Shown piece by piece: positions 1 to 7,983 of a stretch of DNA of 64,000 nucleotides (position 1 is the first letter of the stretch; each line of letters opens with the position of its first letter). Where the stretch lies: positions 124,001-188,000 of the forward strand of contig NZ_JAARML010000007.1 of NCBI RefSeq assembly GCF_011759375.1, given 5' to 3'. The notes under the pieces are model-generated. The model was not told the origin of the DNA. It searched no databases and worked only from the letters and a program-made list of their open reading frames with translations. The stretch comes from Paraflavitalea devenefica. Lineage in GTDB: Bacteria; Bacteroidota; Bacteroidia; Chitinophagales; Chitinophagaceae. Both the position numbers and the translations under genes were made by a program.

Positions 1-306
1 GAGGAACATGAAGATCCCGCGGATGAGGGCCAGCACCAGGATGGTAATACCGCACAGCGCTACGACGGAGATGCCTTTGTATTGTTCGGCAAAACGAATG
101 AACCAGTTGACGAGCCAGTCATACTCCGGGTGGAATTTTTCTTTCGCAGCTATGCCGAATGAACGTTGCACTACTTCAAACACATAGCCGGTAACCTGGG
201 GTGCGAGAATAGCAAAGTAGTTAGACACCACAATGAAGAGGATACCCAATACCAGTCTCCAGCGATACTTCCAGAAATATTTGTTAATAGCCTTTAGATG
301 CTTCAA
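1..306 (-). CDS. ABC transporter, N-terminal transmembrane part (partial)
   Basis: The frame is open from position 306 to the window edge, so only the first 102 codons are present. The only in-frame start after the upstream stop is TTG at 306, giving a basic, aromatic start (KHLKAINKYFWKYRWRL) and then a hydrophobic helix (LVLGILFIVVSNYFAILAP). A short amphipathic helix followed by the first membrane span and an APQVTGYV segment is typical of the exporter-type (MsbA/ABCB) transmembrane domain. A second hydrophobic stretch ends at the window edge. The ATP-binding domain would lie outside the window, so family assignment rests on the N-terminus only. Substrate is unknown. Confidence 0.65.
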   Translation of the reverse strand, partial: MKHLKAINKYFWKYRWRLVLGILFIVVSNYFAILAPQVTGYVFEVVQRSFGIAAKEKFHPEYDWLVNWFIRFAEQYKGISVVALCGITILVLALIRGIFMFL

Positions 307-377
307 GATTCATGATTTACTACTGTAGAAACTTACGTCCCTAATAGGGAGGATTGCAAAGATAGGGAGATAGCGGC

Positions 378-465
378 GAGTGGTAATTGGCGAGTGGCAA
401 GTGGTCAGCGCTCAATGGCAAGCGGCGGGTTGTATTCCCCACTAGCCACTTGCTACTTACCACTG
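378..465. repeat. imperfect inverted repeat made of AGTGG units
   Basis: The arms 378-404 and 439-465 match as an inverted repeat at about 22 of 27 positions, with a loop of about 34 bases. Both arms are built from degenerate AGTGG/CCACT units (AGTGGTAA, GAGTGGCAAGTGG). The right arm runs into the 3' end of the metallo-hydrolase gene, so the hairpin could act as its terminator. It may also be a dispersed intergenic repeat. No T-run follows. Confidence 0.5.
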
Positions 466-1457
466 GCTTGCTCCCACCAGTGATTTACATACTCCTCCCC
501 TGTTACGGTGATGGGTTCGCCGGGTTGGGGCGCCAACAACCGGATATGTTTTTCCGCGGCTGTTTTGAGCAGCGTTTGAATGGGTTCTTTCCAGGCATGA
601 AGGGCCAGGTTAAACGTACCCCAATGAATGGGCATGAGCAGCTTTCCCCCTAATGCGAGGTGTGCTTCCGCAGCATGAACAGGCCCCATGTGGATATCGG
701 GCCAATAGGAATTGGAAGCCCCTATTTCCAGCATGGTCAGATCGAAGGGTCCGTAAGCCTGCCCGATATCGGCAAAGCCGCTGTACCAGCCCGAATCGGC
801 GCCATAATAGATGTTGTGGCGGCTGCTCCGGATAGCGAAGGAAGACCAGAGGGTGCGGAACCTGTTGTGCAGTCCCCTGCCCGAGAAATGACGGGCAGGC
901 AGCGCAGTAAGGGTACAATCACGCCCGATGGTAACCTGCCCGGTCCAGTCCATTTCCGTGATGCGCTTCCTGTCTATTCCATATTGCTCCAGGTAGCGTC
1001 CCACCTTTAAGGAACAGTAAAAAGGTACTTTACCGCTTGCCAGCCAACGGATGGTGGCCGCATCCAGGTGGTCATAGTGATCGTGGGAAACAATGATGGC
1101 ATCCAGTGGCGGCAGGTCTTTTAAGGCAATGGGAGGCGCAAAGAAGCGCCTGGGCCCCAGGAAAGCCGCAAAGGAAGCGCGGGAACTCCATACAGGATCG
1201 GTGAGAATGCGCAGGCCGTCTGTTTCTATGAGCAGCGAGGAATGACCGATCCAGGTAATCCGTAAACCAGTGGCCGGTGGTGTGTCGTAGATACGGAGAT
1301 CCGTGGTAAAGGGTCCCGGCAGGTGTTTGGGAAACGATTCATTTTTATTGAACAGGTAGGCCATCAGCACTTTGGCCATGCTGCCCGACATCACGCCGGT
1401 AGGTACAGGGTTCAGGAATTTGTCCCCCTGTTTACGGGCTGGTTGTAATAGACTCAT
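453..1457 (-). CDS. MBL-fold metal-dependent hydrolase (NAPE-PLD/UlaG-like)
   Basis: This 334-residue protein carries the metallo-beta-lactamase signature H-x-H-x-D-H as H125-D-H127-Y-D129-H130 (VSHDHYDHLD). It is preceded by the typical first strands ITWIGHSSLLIETDG and LTDPVW. The order matches the branch containing N-acyl-phosphatidylethanolamine phospholipase D and RomA/UlaG-like hydrolases, which use two zinc ions to hydrolyse phosphodiester or lactone bonds. Later candidate ligands are ALPARHFSGRG and the conserved MPIHWGTF near the C-terminus. There is no clear signal peptide. The start is the ATG at 1457. It stands alone, divergent from the next gene. The substrate cannot be inferred. 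Confidence 0.85.
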   Translation of the reverse strand: MSLLQPARKQGDKFLNPVPTGVMSGSMAKVLMAYLFNKNESFPKHLPGPFTTDLRIYDTPPATGLRITWIGHSSLLIETDGLRILTDPVWSSRASFAAFLGPRRFFAPPIALKDLPPLDAIIVSHDHYDHLDAATIRWLASGKVPFYCSLKVGRYLEQYGIDRKRITEMDWTGQVTIGRDCTLTALPARHFSGRGLHNRFRTLWSSFAIRSSRHNIYYGADSGWYSGFADIGQAYGPFDLTMLEIGASNSYWPDIHMGPVHAAEAHLALGGKLLMPIHWGTFNLALHAWKEPIQTLLKTAAEKHIRLLAPQPGEPITVTGEEYVNHWWEQASGK

Positions 1458-1632
1458 GTTACAAAGAAATGCTTTTTGGAAAACTTCTCCGGAAATGGGA
1501 AAGGTTTTTGGGCGGCCTATCTCCTAATTTATTCATTTACAACTGCCTGCATTTTGGTACGGCCCTTGTTTTACCTGGCATGTTCACGAGAGCAATTAAA
1601 ACATAAACCTGGACAGTTTAAAGACGGACATT

Positions 1633-2094
1633 ATGATCACTAAGTTTTTCACACAACCGGACACATTGGAATCAACCAGCGAATTCAAACAACAGATCCT
1701 GGCATTGGGCTCGGCCTTGTTCTTTACGGAAAATGAATCATTGCTGAAATTACCTGTACACGTTATTAATAATGTGCAGATGGATGATGACAACCAGATC
1801 TGGTTCATCATTCAGCGGCCTACCCAGGCCCTCACCGAGTTTGATGCGACCTTACCCGCCAAGTTGGAGTTCTTTAAGAAAGGGATGCCTTATCATATCA
1901 AGGTAACTGGCACCGCCTTTATCGTTGATAGTACCACCAAAGTAGAAGCATTGGCTGGTAGCAATAGCAAGGAATTGGTAGCCATATGCGTTAAGATCCG
2001 TACGATCGACTATTTTGAAACAGTTACCAAACCAGCACAGAACCGGAACTGGTTACAGCAAAGCAAGCAACAACTGAGCAGTTTGTTTTCATAA
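1633..2094 (+). CDS. pyridoxamine 5'-phosphate oxidase-like FMN split-barrel protein
   Basis: This 153-residue soluble protein has no signal peptide. The segment NNVQMDDDNQIWFIIQRPTQ resembles the strand-turn-strand of general-stress-protein-26/pyridoxamine oxidase-like split barrels, where a 'D..G.iWFlt.r' motif follows the first strands. The rest (LEFFKKGMPYHIKVTGTAFI, AICVKIRTIDYFET) fits the following beta strands. Such proteins usually bind flavin or F420/heme and have unclear substrates. It is a single-gene unit followed by a strong terminator. The family call is from pattern only. Confidence 0.5.
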   Translation: MITKFFTQPDTLESTSEFKQQILALGSALFFTENESLLKLPVHVINNVQMDDDNQIWFIIQRPTQALTEFDATLPAKLEFFKKGMPYHIKVTGTAFIVDSTTKVEALAGSNSKELVAICVKIRTIDYFETVTKPAQNRNWLQQSKQQLSSLFS

Positions 2095-2119
2095 TTAATA
2101 AGGTTTGCAATGTAAGTTT

Positions 2120-2149
2120 ATCGCCGGCCCTCGTGCCGGCGATTTTTAT
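2120..2149 (+). terminator. rho-independent terminator
   Basis: A perfect 9-bp stem, ATCGCCGGC (2120-2128) and GCCGGCGAT (2135-2143), with a 6-base loop, is followed by TTTTATT. It sits 26 bases after the stop of the split-barrel gene. Confidence 0.85.
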
Positions 2150-2269
2150 TGTATAGCAGGCATGTGCGGGTTGAAAAGCGCCACCGGGTAACCCTTTTGA
2201 GGTATTGGCGGGAGCCTGATCGCCGGGTAGTTTTGGGGTTTCTCTACCACCACTAAAACATACCATTTT

Positions 2270-2797
2270 ATGAAGCAAACAGGCTCCCTGCTAACCGTTT
2301 TGTGCATCATCGCGATGACAATGACCCATTGTAAAAAGGGCGATACCGGCCCGGCAGGCCCTCCGGGCACCGCCAATGTTACTTATTCCGAGTGGTTTAC
2401 ACCCAATCCCTATATCAAGGATACCGTATTTGGGGTATGGGGATTCAAGTACAATAAGAGCGCCCCGGCCATTACACAGCAGGTACTTGACAGCGGCACG
2501 GTGCTTACGTTTGGTAAACTGCTGGGCTATTCCATTTCTATCTGGCCTGCGAATGTGGTGCAACAGTTGCCCATCCAGCTCACGTATAATGTAGGCAACG
2601 TGACTACTGATACCTGGAGCGCCAGGCTTACACCCGGCAACCTGCAGATCCGTTTTGTGAATGACAGGAATACTTACACATCCATTGCCACCCTACACCA
2701 GTTCCGGTATATCATTATTCCGGGTGGAACGAAGGGTGCACGGGTAGCGCAGCGTACTTATGAGGAGATCTGCCGGGAATATCATATACCGGAGTAA
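2270..2797 (+). CDS. lipoprotein with short collagen-like segment
   Basis: This 175-residue protein begins with a lipoprotein signal (MKQTGSLLTVLCIIAMTMTHC), with lipobox cysteine C21. A short collagen-like GDTGPAGPPG run follows at once, and then a domain of about 140 residues rich in beta strands. This arrangement (Cys, KKGDTGPAGPPG, variable domain) is common for surface lipoproteins in Bacteroidota, where function is usually unknown. Two aromatic motifs (YSEWFTPNPY, VWGFKYNKS) stand out. The next gene, also a lipoprotein, starts 119 bases downstream on the same strand, so the two may be co-transcribed. Confidence 0.7.
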   Translation: MKQTGSLLTVLCIIAMTMTHCKKGDTGPAGPPGTANVTYSEWFTPNPYIKDTVFGVWGFKYNKSAPAITQQVLDSGTVLTFGKLLGYSISIWPANVVQQLPIQLTYNVGNVTTDTWSARLTPGNLQIRFVNDRNTYTSIATLHQFRYIIIPGGTKGARVAQRTYEEICREYHIPE

Positions 2798-2915
2798 CAT
2801 TTCAACGATTGTTACAATCATTCAGCCCTGCTACTTCATCATTTCGGCAGGCATACAGGCGTTGGCGATAAAATCATCCCCAACTTTAGGCCTTAAAAGC
2901 CTAAAAGAACAAGCC

Positions 2916-4235
2916 ATGAAAATGAGCACCTGCTTCATCAGAACAATGACCGTACTATTTCTTGTCCTTGCTTTTTGTCTTCATTTTACCGCTTGCAAAA
3001 AGGGGACAGGACAGGAGACCAGCCAGCCAACTGAACCTATTACCACTGAAAAGGGAGTGACTACTGGCGCCCCCGCTACCCAAATGATCGGCGCAGCGGG
3101 CGGAGTACTTTCCAGCCCTGATGGCAAGGTGAAGATGACGATTCCCCCCGGCGCTGTGACCGTAAATACAGCGTTCAGCATACAACCCATTACCAATACC
3201 TTGTATGAGGACGATGCTTCACGCGTAGCCTGGCGTTTGCTGCCCGAAGGAACGGTATTCGCTAAACCCATCGAAGTAGTATTCAAATACGATGATGCAG
3301 ATCTGGCAACAACAGTGGAGGATTTTATGACCGTATCCTGGCAGGATGCCAACGGTCATTGGAAAGTGGAGCCTGCCTGGTTAAACAAGCAGGCAAAAAC
3401 ACTCACGATAGAAACTACGCATTTCAGCGACTGGACAGTAACAGGAGGGTTTGAATTGAAGATGGAGAAGGAGATACTGAAGCCAACCGAAAAATCAAAG
3501 ATGTGGGTAGTGAGTGTTGATGAGGACGACCTGTTAGCTCCTTTAAGCATTACCGCCGAAATGGATGGCAGCCTTACAGCCCTGGGCAACTGGAAAATTA
3601 TCCAGGGTCAGGGTTCACTCGACGCTATTAAAGGCGGCCGGAAGGGCTTTGCCTATTCTGCCCTTTATACAGCCCCTGCTGCGGTAAACGGCCGTATGAC
3701 CGTAGTAGTTACCATGGAGGTGGAAGGATTTAATAAGATTAAAGATCCTTCTGCACCCGGGGGCGTAAGACAAACCGGCAAAATGATCCTGTTTGGACGA
3801 CTAATAGTAAGCGAGAATTTTATGACCGGCACCCTGGGAGGCATCCCTTTTGGTTTTTTCGGTGACGAGGTTATTGCCACCGGGCTTAGCAACGCCATGC
3901 TGATCAGGGGAAATGACGGCAGTGGCGAAGTAGCTATTACCGTTAGTGCCAGTGGTGCAGGCAACTATCCCTGCGGACAGATCATCCTGCCCGGAAAGGC
4001 CGGGATCAATATCGGGGATGCCGGCGGAGCATGGCTGGGTTATGCACACAGTTATTTTGCATGTGGAACAGGAGATCTAAAATACTCCCCTGCTTCTGTA
4101 CAGATCATCAAATGGCCGGCAGTTGGCCAGTCGGCCGAAGGACGTTTTTCAGGCCCCGTGTATACCACCGATGGCACCTGTAGTCCCCAGCCAAAAGAGC
4201 TGGAAGTACAGTTCAATGTTGTAAGAAGCAGCTAA
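2916..4235 (+). CDS. lipoprotein with ZU5-like domain
   Basis: This 439-residue protein was started at the ATG at 2916, because this yields a lipoprotein signal (MKMSTCFIRTMTVLFLVLA, then FTACKKG). The frame is open further upstream to 2760, but that would overlap the previous gene and bury the signal. After the lipobox, residues of about 45-145 carry AAGGVLSSPDGKVKMTIPPGA and WRLLPEGTVFAKPIEVVFKY, the pattern of ZU5-type domains found in secreted and axonal-guidance-type proteins. The remainder is beta-rich, of unknown role. It is convergent with the receiver-domain gene, 9 bases away. Confidence 0.65.
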   Translation: MKMSTCFIRTMTVLFLVLAFCLHFTACKKGTGQETSQPTEPITTEKGVTTGAPATQMIGAAGGVLSSPDGKVKMTIPPGAVTVNTAFSIQPITNTLYEDDASRVAWRLLPEGTVFAKPIEVVFKYDDADLATTVEDFMTVSWQDANGHWKVEPAWLNKQAKTLTIETTHFSDWTVTGGFELKMEKEILKPTEKSKMWVVSVDEDDLLAPLSITAEMDGSLTALGNWKIIQGQGSLDAIKGGRKGFAYSALYTAPAAVNGRMTVVVTMEVEGFNKIKDPSAPGGVRQTGKMILFGRLIVSENFMTGTLGGIPFGFFGDEVIATGLSNAMLIRGNDGSGEVAITVSASGAGNYPCGQIILPGKAGINIGDAGGAWLGYAHSYFACGTGDLKYSPASVQIIKWPAVGQSAEGRFSGPVYTTDGTCSPQPKELEVQFNVVRSS

Positions 4236-4244
4236 ATACGCCTG

Positions 4245-4628
4245 TCAGGCAACCGGTTGATGCCCTGCGATGCTTAATAAGGCCTTGCGAAAGTCTAAGG
4301 CAGAAGCGTCCTTCGCAACAAACCCATCTGCTCCAAAACAGGCATAAGCGCCCTCACCGATCCGCTCCATGGAATGGAAAAGGATCCTGATAGCCGGCCA
4401 GTTCTTCTTCAGGTTCCTGGCGGTTTCGAAACCGTCCATAACCGGCATGTTGAGATCGAGCAGGCATATATCGGGGATATCGCTCTGGGCCAGTTTGTCG
4501 AGGAATTCCTGGCCGTTCTCTGCTTCCATGACCACTTTATAACCAAGGATGGACAGGCGCAGGCGGGCGCTTTCACGCATGAAAGTGCTGTCATCTACAA
4601 TTGCAACCGTTAAAAGGGGGTTCTCCAT
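4245..4628 (-). CDS. single-domain response regulator (CheY-like receiver)
   Basis: The 127 residues form one receiver domain and nothing else. The acidic pair is D12/D13 (AIVDDS), the phosphoacceptor D58 (LLDLNMP), the conserved Ser/Thr position S86 (LFHSM) and the lysine K106 (VAKDA). All catalytic positions are present, so it should accept a phosphoryl group from a histidine kinase. No output domain is attached, and no kinase is adjacent, so its partner and target are unknown. The C-terminal helix resembles the receiver of NarL/LuxR-type regulators. Confidence 0.9.
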   Translation of the reverse strand: MENPLLTVAIVDDSTFMRESARLRLSILGYKVVMEAENGQEFLDKLAQSDIPDICLLDLNMPVMDGFETARNLKKNWPAIRILFHSMERIGEGAYACFGADGFVAKDASALDFRKALLSIAGHQPVA

Positions 4629-4800
4629 GTAATTAGCTGATATTAGGTTTTTAAATCAGTACCGGGGCACGCCTTAAGAAAACAAGCTAATAGAATGCCT
4701 GACAAAAGAGATTCCCGGAAGATTGTGGGTATTAATGGAATTCAGCTAATGACTGGTAAGGCTTTTTACTTAGTCTTCGCCATAACAGGTGCTCCAACAA

Positions 4801-4837
4801 TAAAAAAAGGCTGCCTCCATTAGTATTGAGGCAGCCT
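4801..4837 (-). terminator. rho-independent terminator of the formaldehyde dehydrogenase gene
   Basis: A perfect 10-bp stem, AGGCTGCCTC (4808-4817) and GAGGCAGCCT (4828-4837), encloses a 10-base loop. Read on the minus strand it ends in seven T residues. It lies 23 bases past the stop of the dehydrogenase gene. Confidence 0.9.
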
Positions 4838-4859
4838 CCTTATCTCATGCTGGTGCATT

Positions 4860-6050
4860 TTAGTTCATGATCATACCATGTGGGTCAATGACGAATTTTT
4901 TGGCGGCGCCCTTATCAAAGTCCCGGTACCCGCGTGGAGCGTCTTTCAGCGAGATGACTTCTACATTTACCGCTTTGGCGATCTGCACTTTATCAAAAAG
5001 GATGGCGTTCATCAAGGGGCGGTGGTATTTCATGACGGGGCACTGGCCGGTATAAAAAGCATGTGATTTGGCCCAACCCAACCCGATCCGGATGCGCAGG
5101 CTTCCTTCTTTGGCTGCTTCTTCTTTAGCGCCGGGGTCGCCGGTTACATACAGACCGGGAATGCCAATAGCGCCCCCCGCACGGGTTATGGCCATAGCGG
5201 TATTGAGTACAATAGCCGGCTGTTCGGTACCGGTTTCCGTACCATGACCGCGGGCCTCGAAACCTACACAATCTACAAAGCTATCCACCTCCGGCGAACC
5301 AGTGATGGCGGCAATGGCATCCGGCAACGGCGTTTTACTGCGCAGGTCAATCGTTTCACAGCCAAAGCTTTTAGCCTGTTCCAGGCGTTCTGTGATCATA
5401 TCGCCTACTATCACCACCGCAGCCCCCAGGAGATGACAGGACGCAGCACAGGCCAGTCCTACAGGGCCTGCCCCGGCAACATACACGATGGCCCCGGGAG
5501 CAACCCCTGCAGTTACCGCACCATGAAAACCGGTAGGAAAGATATCGGACAAGAGCGTGAGGTCTTTTATTTTATGCATGGCCTGGTCCTTATCCGGGAA
5601 TTTGAGCAAATTAAAATCAGCATAAGGCACCATCACATATTCGGCCTGGCCGCCTACCCATCCGCCCATGTCCACATAACCGTATGCGGCGCCGGGACGG
5701 GACGGATTTACATTAAGGCATATACCCGTTTGCCCTGCCTTACAATTGCGGCAACGGCCACAGGCAATATTAAAGGGAACCGAAACCAGGTCGCCCACTT
5801 TAATAAACTCCACATCGCGGCCCACTTCCAGCACCTGGCCTGTGATCTCATGCCCTAATATCAATCCTGCAGGAGCCGTGGTGCGCCCCCGCACCATATG
5901 CTGATCGCTACCGCAAATATTGGTGGAAACAATTTTAAGAATTACACCGTGTTCACATTTCCTGGACCCCAACTCAAGTTTGGGATATTCGATTTCCTGT
6001 ACAGCTACTTCGCCGGGTTTAAGGTAGGCGACACCGTGATTCTGGCACAT
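4860..6050 (-). CDS. fdhA: glutathione-independent formaldehyde dehydrogenase (zinc MDR family)
   Basis: This 396-residue zinc-dependent alcohol-dehydrogenase-type protein matches the Pseudomonas-type formaldehyde dehydrogenase/dismutase group in length and layout. Catalytic zinc ligands are C46 (NICGSDQH) and H67-E68 (LGHEITG). The structural zinc set is C97, C100, C103 and C111. The Rossmann motif is AGAGPVGLA, and the family insertion (NPSRPGAAYGYVDMGGWVGGQAEYV) is present. It should oxidise formaldehyde with a tightly bound NAD and without glutathione, in the cytoplasm. It is a single-gene unit with its own terminator. Related dehydrogenases acting on other aldehydes cannot be excluded. 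Confidence 0.85.
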   Translation of the reverse strand: MCQNHGVAYLKPGEVAVQEIEYPKLELGSRKCEHGVILKIVSTNICGSDQHMVRGRTTAPAGLILGHEITGQVLEVGRDVEFIKVGDLVSVPFNIACGRCRNCKAGQTGICLNVNPSRPGAAYGYVDMGGWVGGQAEYVMVPYADFNLLKFPDKDQAMHKIKDLTLLSDIFPTGFHGAVTAGVAPGAIVYVAGAGPVGLACAASCHLLGAAVVIVGDMITERLEQAKSFGCETIDLRSKTPLPDAIAAITGSPEVDSFVDCVGFEARGHGTETGTEQPAIVLNTAMAITRAGGAIGIPGLYVTGDPGAKEEAAKEGSLRIRIGLGWAKSHAFYTGQCPVMKYHRPLMNAILFDKVQIAKAVNVEVISLKDAPRGYRDFDKGAAKKFVIDPHGMIMN

Positions 6051-6199
6051 GGTTTAATTATTTTCAGTGATGGCAAGTTGTTCAAGCACTCACTAAAATT
6101 AAAATGACCCTATGCCGGGGCAGTCTACTTTATTATTAAAAAAGTAAACAATTTTTCACCGGGTAGTGTATTCACCCTTTTTTATAAGAAAGTATCCTA

Positions 6200-7843
6200 T
6201 TAAATCCTGTCATACCGCAGGTGTAATACCCTGCCGGAATTGATCTCAAATGCAATGATCTTTTTTTGGGGATCGCGGATAAAGCGAATATGGTTCATCC
6301 ACCAGTGCGGGCTGGTAAACTGGTCGGGCGCTATGTATTTTAACGGTACACTGGCATATTTGCGGTGTTCCAGTGTTAACTGGCCGTCTTTGTAAGTGAT
6401 GTGATAAAAGCCTTCTGTTTCGGCGCCATAGTATTTGCCGGCAAACTCCCCCGTAACCTGCTGTGCCGTTTTGGGTTGTCTTTTGTAAAAATACAAGGTA
6501 GTCGGCAGCTCTACTTTCAGCTCCATGATGGAATCGCGCCTGGTATTTTTTTCATCCAGCACCCACACCCCTTCCGATGTTTTATACCTGTTGTTCCCTT
6601 CTGCTACGATGGTGATTCCGGGGGATATTATACCTATTGTGTTCCGCCTGCATAATTTACCGTTTTGCCAGATTATTTCAACGAGGTCACCACGTTCAGT
6701 ATAATATTTCCCCGGCAATTTCTTCAGGAGTACACTATCGGTGAATCCCGTCTCTGCCGGTTTGGGTTCTTCTTTGTTGGCCTCTGTTATAAATATATCG
6801 GCTACACGGTTGGAAAGCCCTTGTGCATTCGCCGCCCCGAAGTTGCTAAAAACAACGATCCCTAATTGTTTTTCCGGAAAACGGCAGGCATAGGTACGGA
6901 AGCCTGCATCCCCTCCTCCATGGCCGATCTGTTGCCAACCCTTGTTTTTGCCGATGCCTATCCCAAAAGCATAGGCCAGTTTTCTGCCATCATTCAACAC
7001 GCCCACCTGGTACATTTTTTCTACCAGGTCTTTACCTCCTACTGTACCGGTTTCATAATTGTTCAGCCACTTTACTTCATCCAGCACGGTCGTAAACAAG
7101 CTGGTGGCCCCTACTGTTGAATAACTCAGTACAGCATGCTGTAACTTTCCGTCTGGCCGGGGACCATATGAATAGGCACGGCCGGGAACGATCTCCGTGT
7201 AGTTGTCGTGAAAATGCGTATCGTTCATGCCCAATGGCTCAAAGATATGTTTGGCGGCATATTCCCGCAATGTGAGGCCGCTTACTTTGCGTACAATTTC
7301 TGCCATGAGCGTATAACCCGTATTACAATACATCCACTCGTCGCCCGGATTAAAGTTCAATGCTTTTTGTTTTGATACCAATTTAATGACATGTTCCTGT
7401 GTGATGACATCATCCAGTTGCCAGCCGGCAGCGGCCAGTAATTGCCATTGATCGCGCAAGCCGCTGGTATGGTAAATAAGATGACGGATGGTGATCTTTT
7501 GTCCGAAGTCGGGAACATAATCAAGGTGTTTCCGGATGTCATCGTCGAGGGAAAGCTTGCCTTCCTTTTCCAGCAACAACATGCAAAAAGCCACATATTG
7601 CTTCGATTCGGAGGCTATATGGAATATGGTGTTGGGCGTAATGGGGACCGCATATTCCAGGTTAGCCTGGCCATATCCCTTCTGAAAAACCACTGCACCG
7701 TTTTTTACTACCGCTACCGCACAGCCCGGCGTAACAGCCGTATAGACTTTAAAAACGCTGTCTATTTTCCGGGTTATAGAATCGGACAAGGGCTGCGCCG
7801 CCACACAGGCTGGCAACAGCAGGCAAAAAAGGATGTTTTTCAT
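6200..7843 (-). CDS. serine hydrolase, class C beta-lactamase family, exported
   Basis: The ATG at 7843 gives 547 residues with a clean signal peptide (MKNILFCLLLPACVAAQ); a longer frame upstream would bury it. The catalytic S-x-x-K is S78-E-S-K81, followed by the Y-x-N motif (YCNTGY) and the third motif IGHGGG. These are the three marks of the AmpC/DD-peptidase/esterase superfamily. After the roughly 350-residue catalytic domain there is a C-terminal beta-rich region (about 200 residues) seen in many Bacteroidota members. It probably acts in the periplasm on peptides or esters; substrate and any beta-lactamase activity are unknown. Confidence 0.85.
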   Translation of the reverse strand: MKNILFCLLLPACVAAQPLSDSITRKIDSVFKVYTAVTPGCAVAVVKNGAVVFQKGYGQANLEYAVPITPNTIFHIASESKQYVAFCMLLLEKEGKLSLDDDIRKHLDYVPDFGQKITIRHLIYHTSGLRDQWQLLAAAGWQLDDVITQEHVIKLVSKQKALNFNPGDEWMYCNTGYTLMAEIVRKVSGLTLREYAAKHIFEPLGMNDTHFHDNYTEIVPGRAYSYGPRPDGKLQHAVLSYSTVGATSLFTTVLDEVKWLNNYETGTVGGKDLVEKMYQVGVLNDGRKLAYAFGIGIGKNKGWQQIGHGGGDAGFRTYACRFPEKQLGIVVFSNFGAANAQGLSNRVADIFITEANKEEPKPAETGFTDSVLLKKLPGKYYTERGDLVEIIWQNGKLCRRNTIGIISPGITIVAEGNNRYKTSEGVWVLDEKNTRRDSIMELKVELPTTLYFYKRQPKTAQQVTGEFAGKYYGAETEGFYHITYKDGQLTLEHRKYASVPLKYIAPDQFTSPHWWMNHIRFIRDPQKKIIAFEINSGRVLHLRYDRI

Positions 7844-7926
7844 GAGCAGAAGGTAGCGATTTTTCTCTAATAACACGATTGAACCGGCGGCAGGGAACAC
7901 TCCACTTCAGGACAGTGCAGGATGGT

Positions 7927-7983
7927 ATATGACAGGTTTTCAATAAATTACAATAGCCTAAACTAACGCTGAACCTGTCATAT
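7927..7983. promoter_or_regulatory. 12-bp inverted repeat spanning the leader and start codon
   Basis: ATATGACAGGTT (7927-7938) and AACCTGTCATAT (7972-7983) are perfect inverted copies 33 bases apart. The second copy overlaps the start codon of the O-antigen-ligase-like gene. It could be an operator pair or an mRNA hairpin that hides the start. Confidence 0.5.

Noticed and set aside
2760..2915. Upstream extension of the ZU5-like lipoprotein
   Set aside because: It overlaps the previous gene and would bury the lipoprotein signal that starts at ATG 2916.
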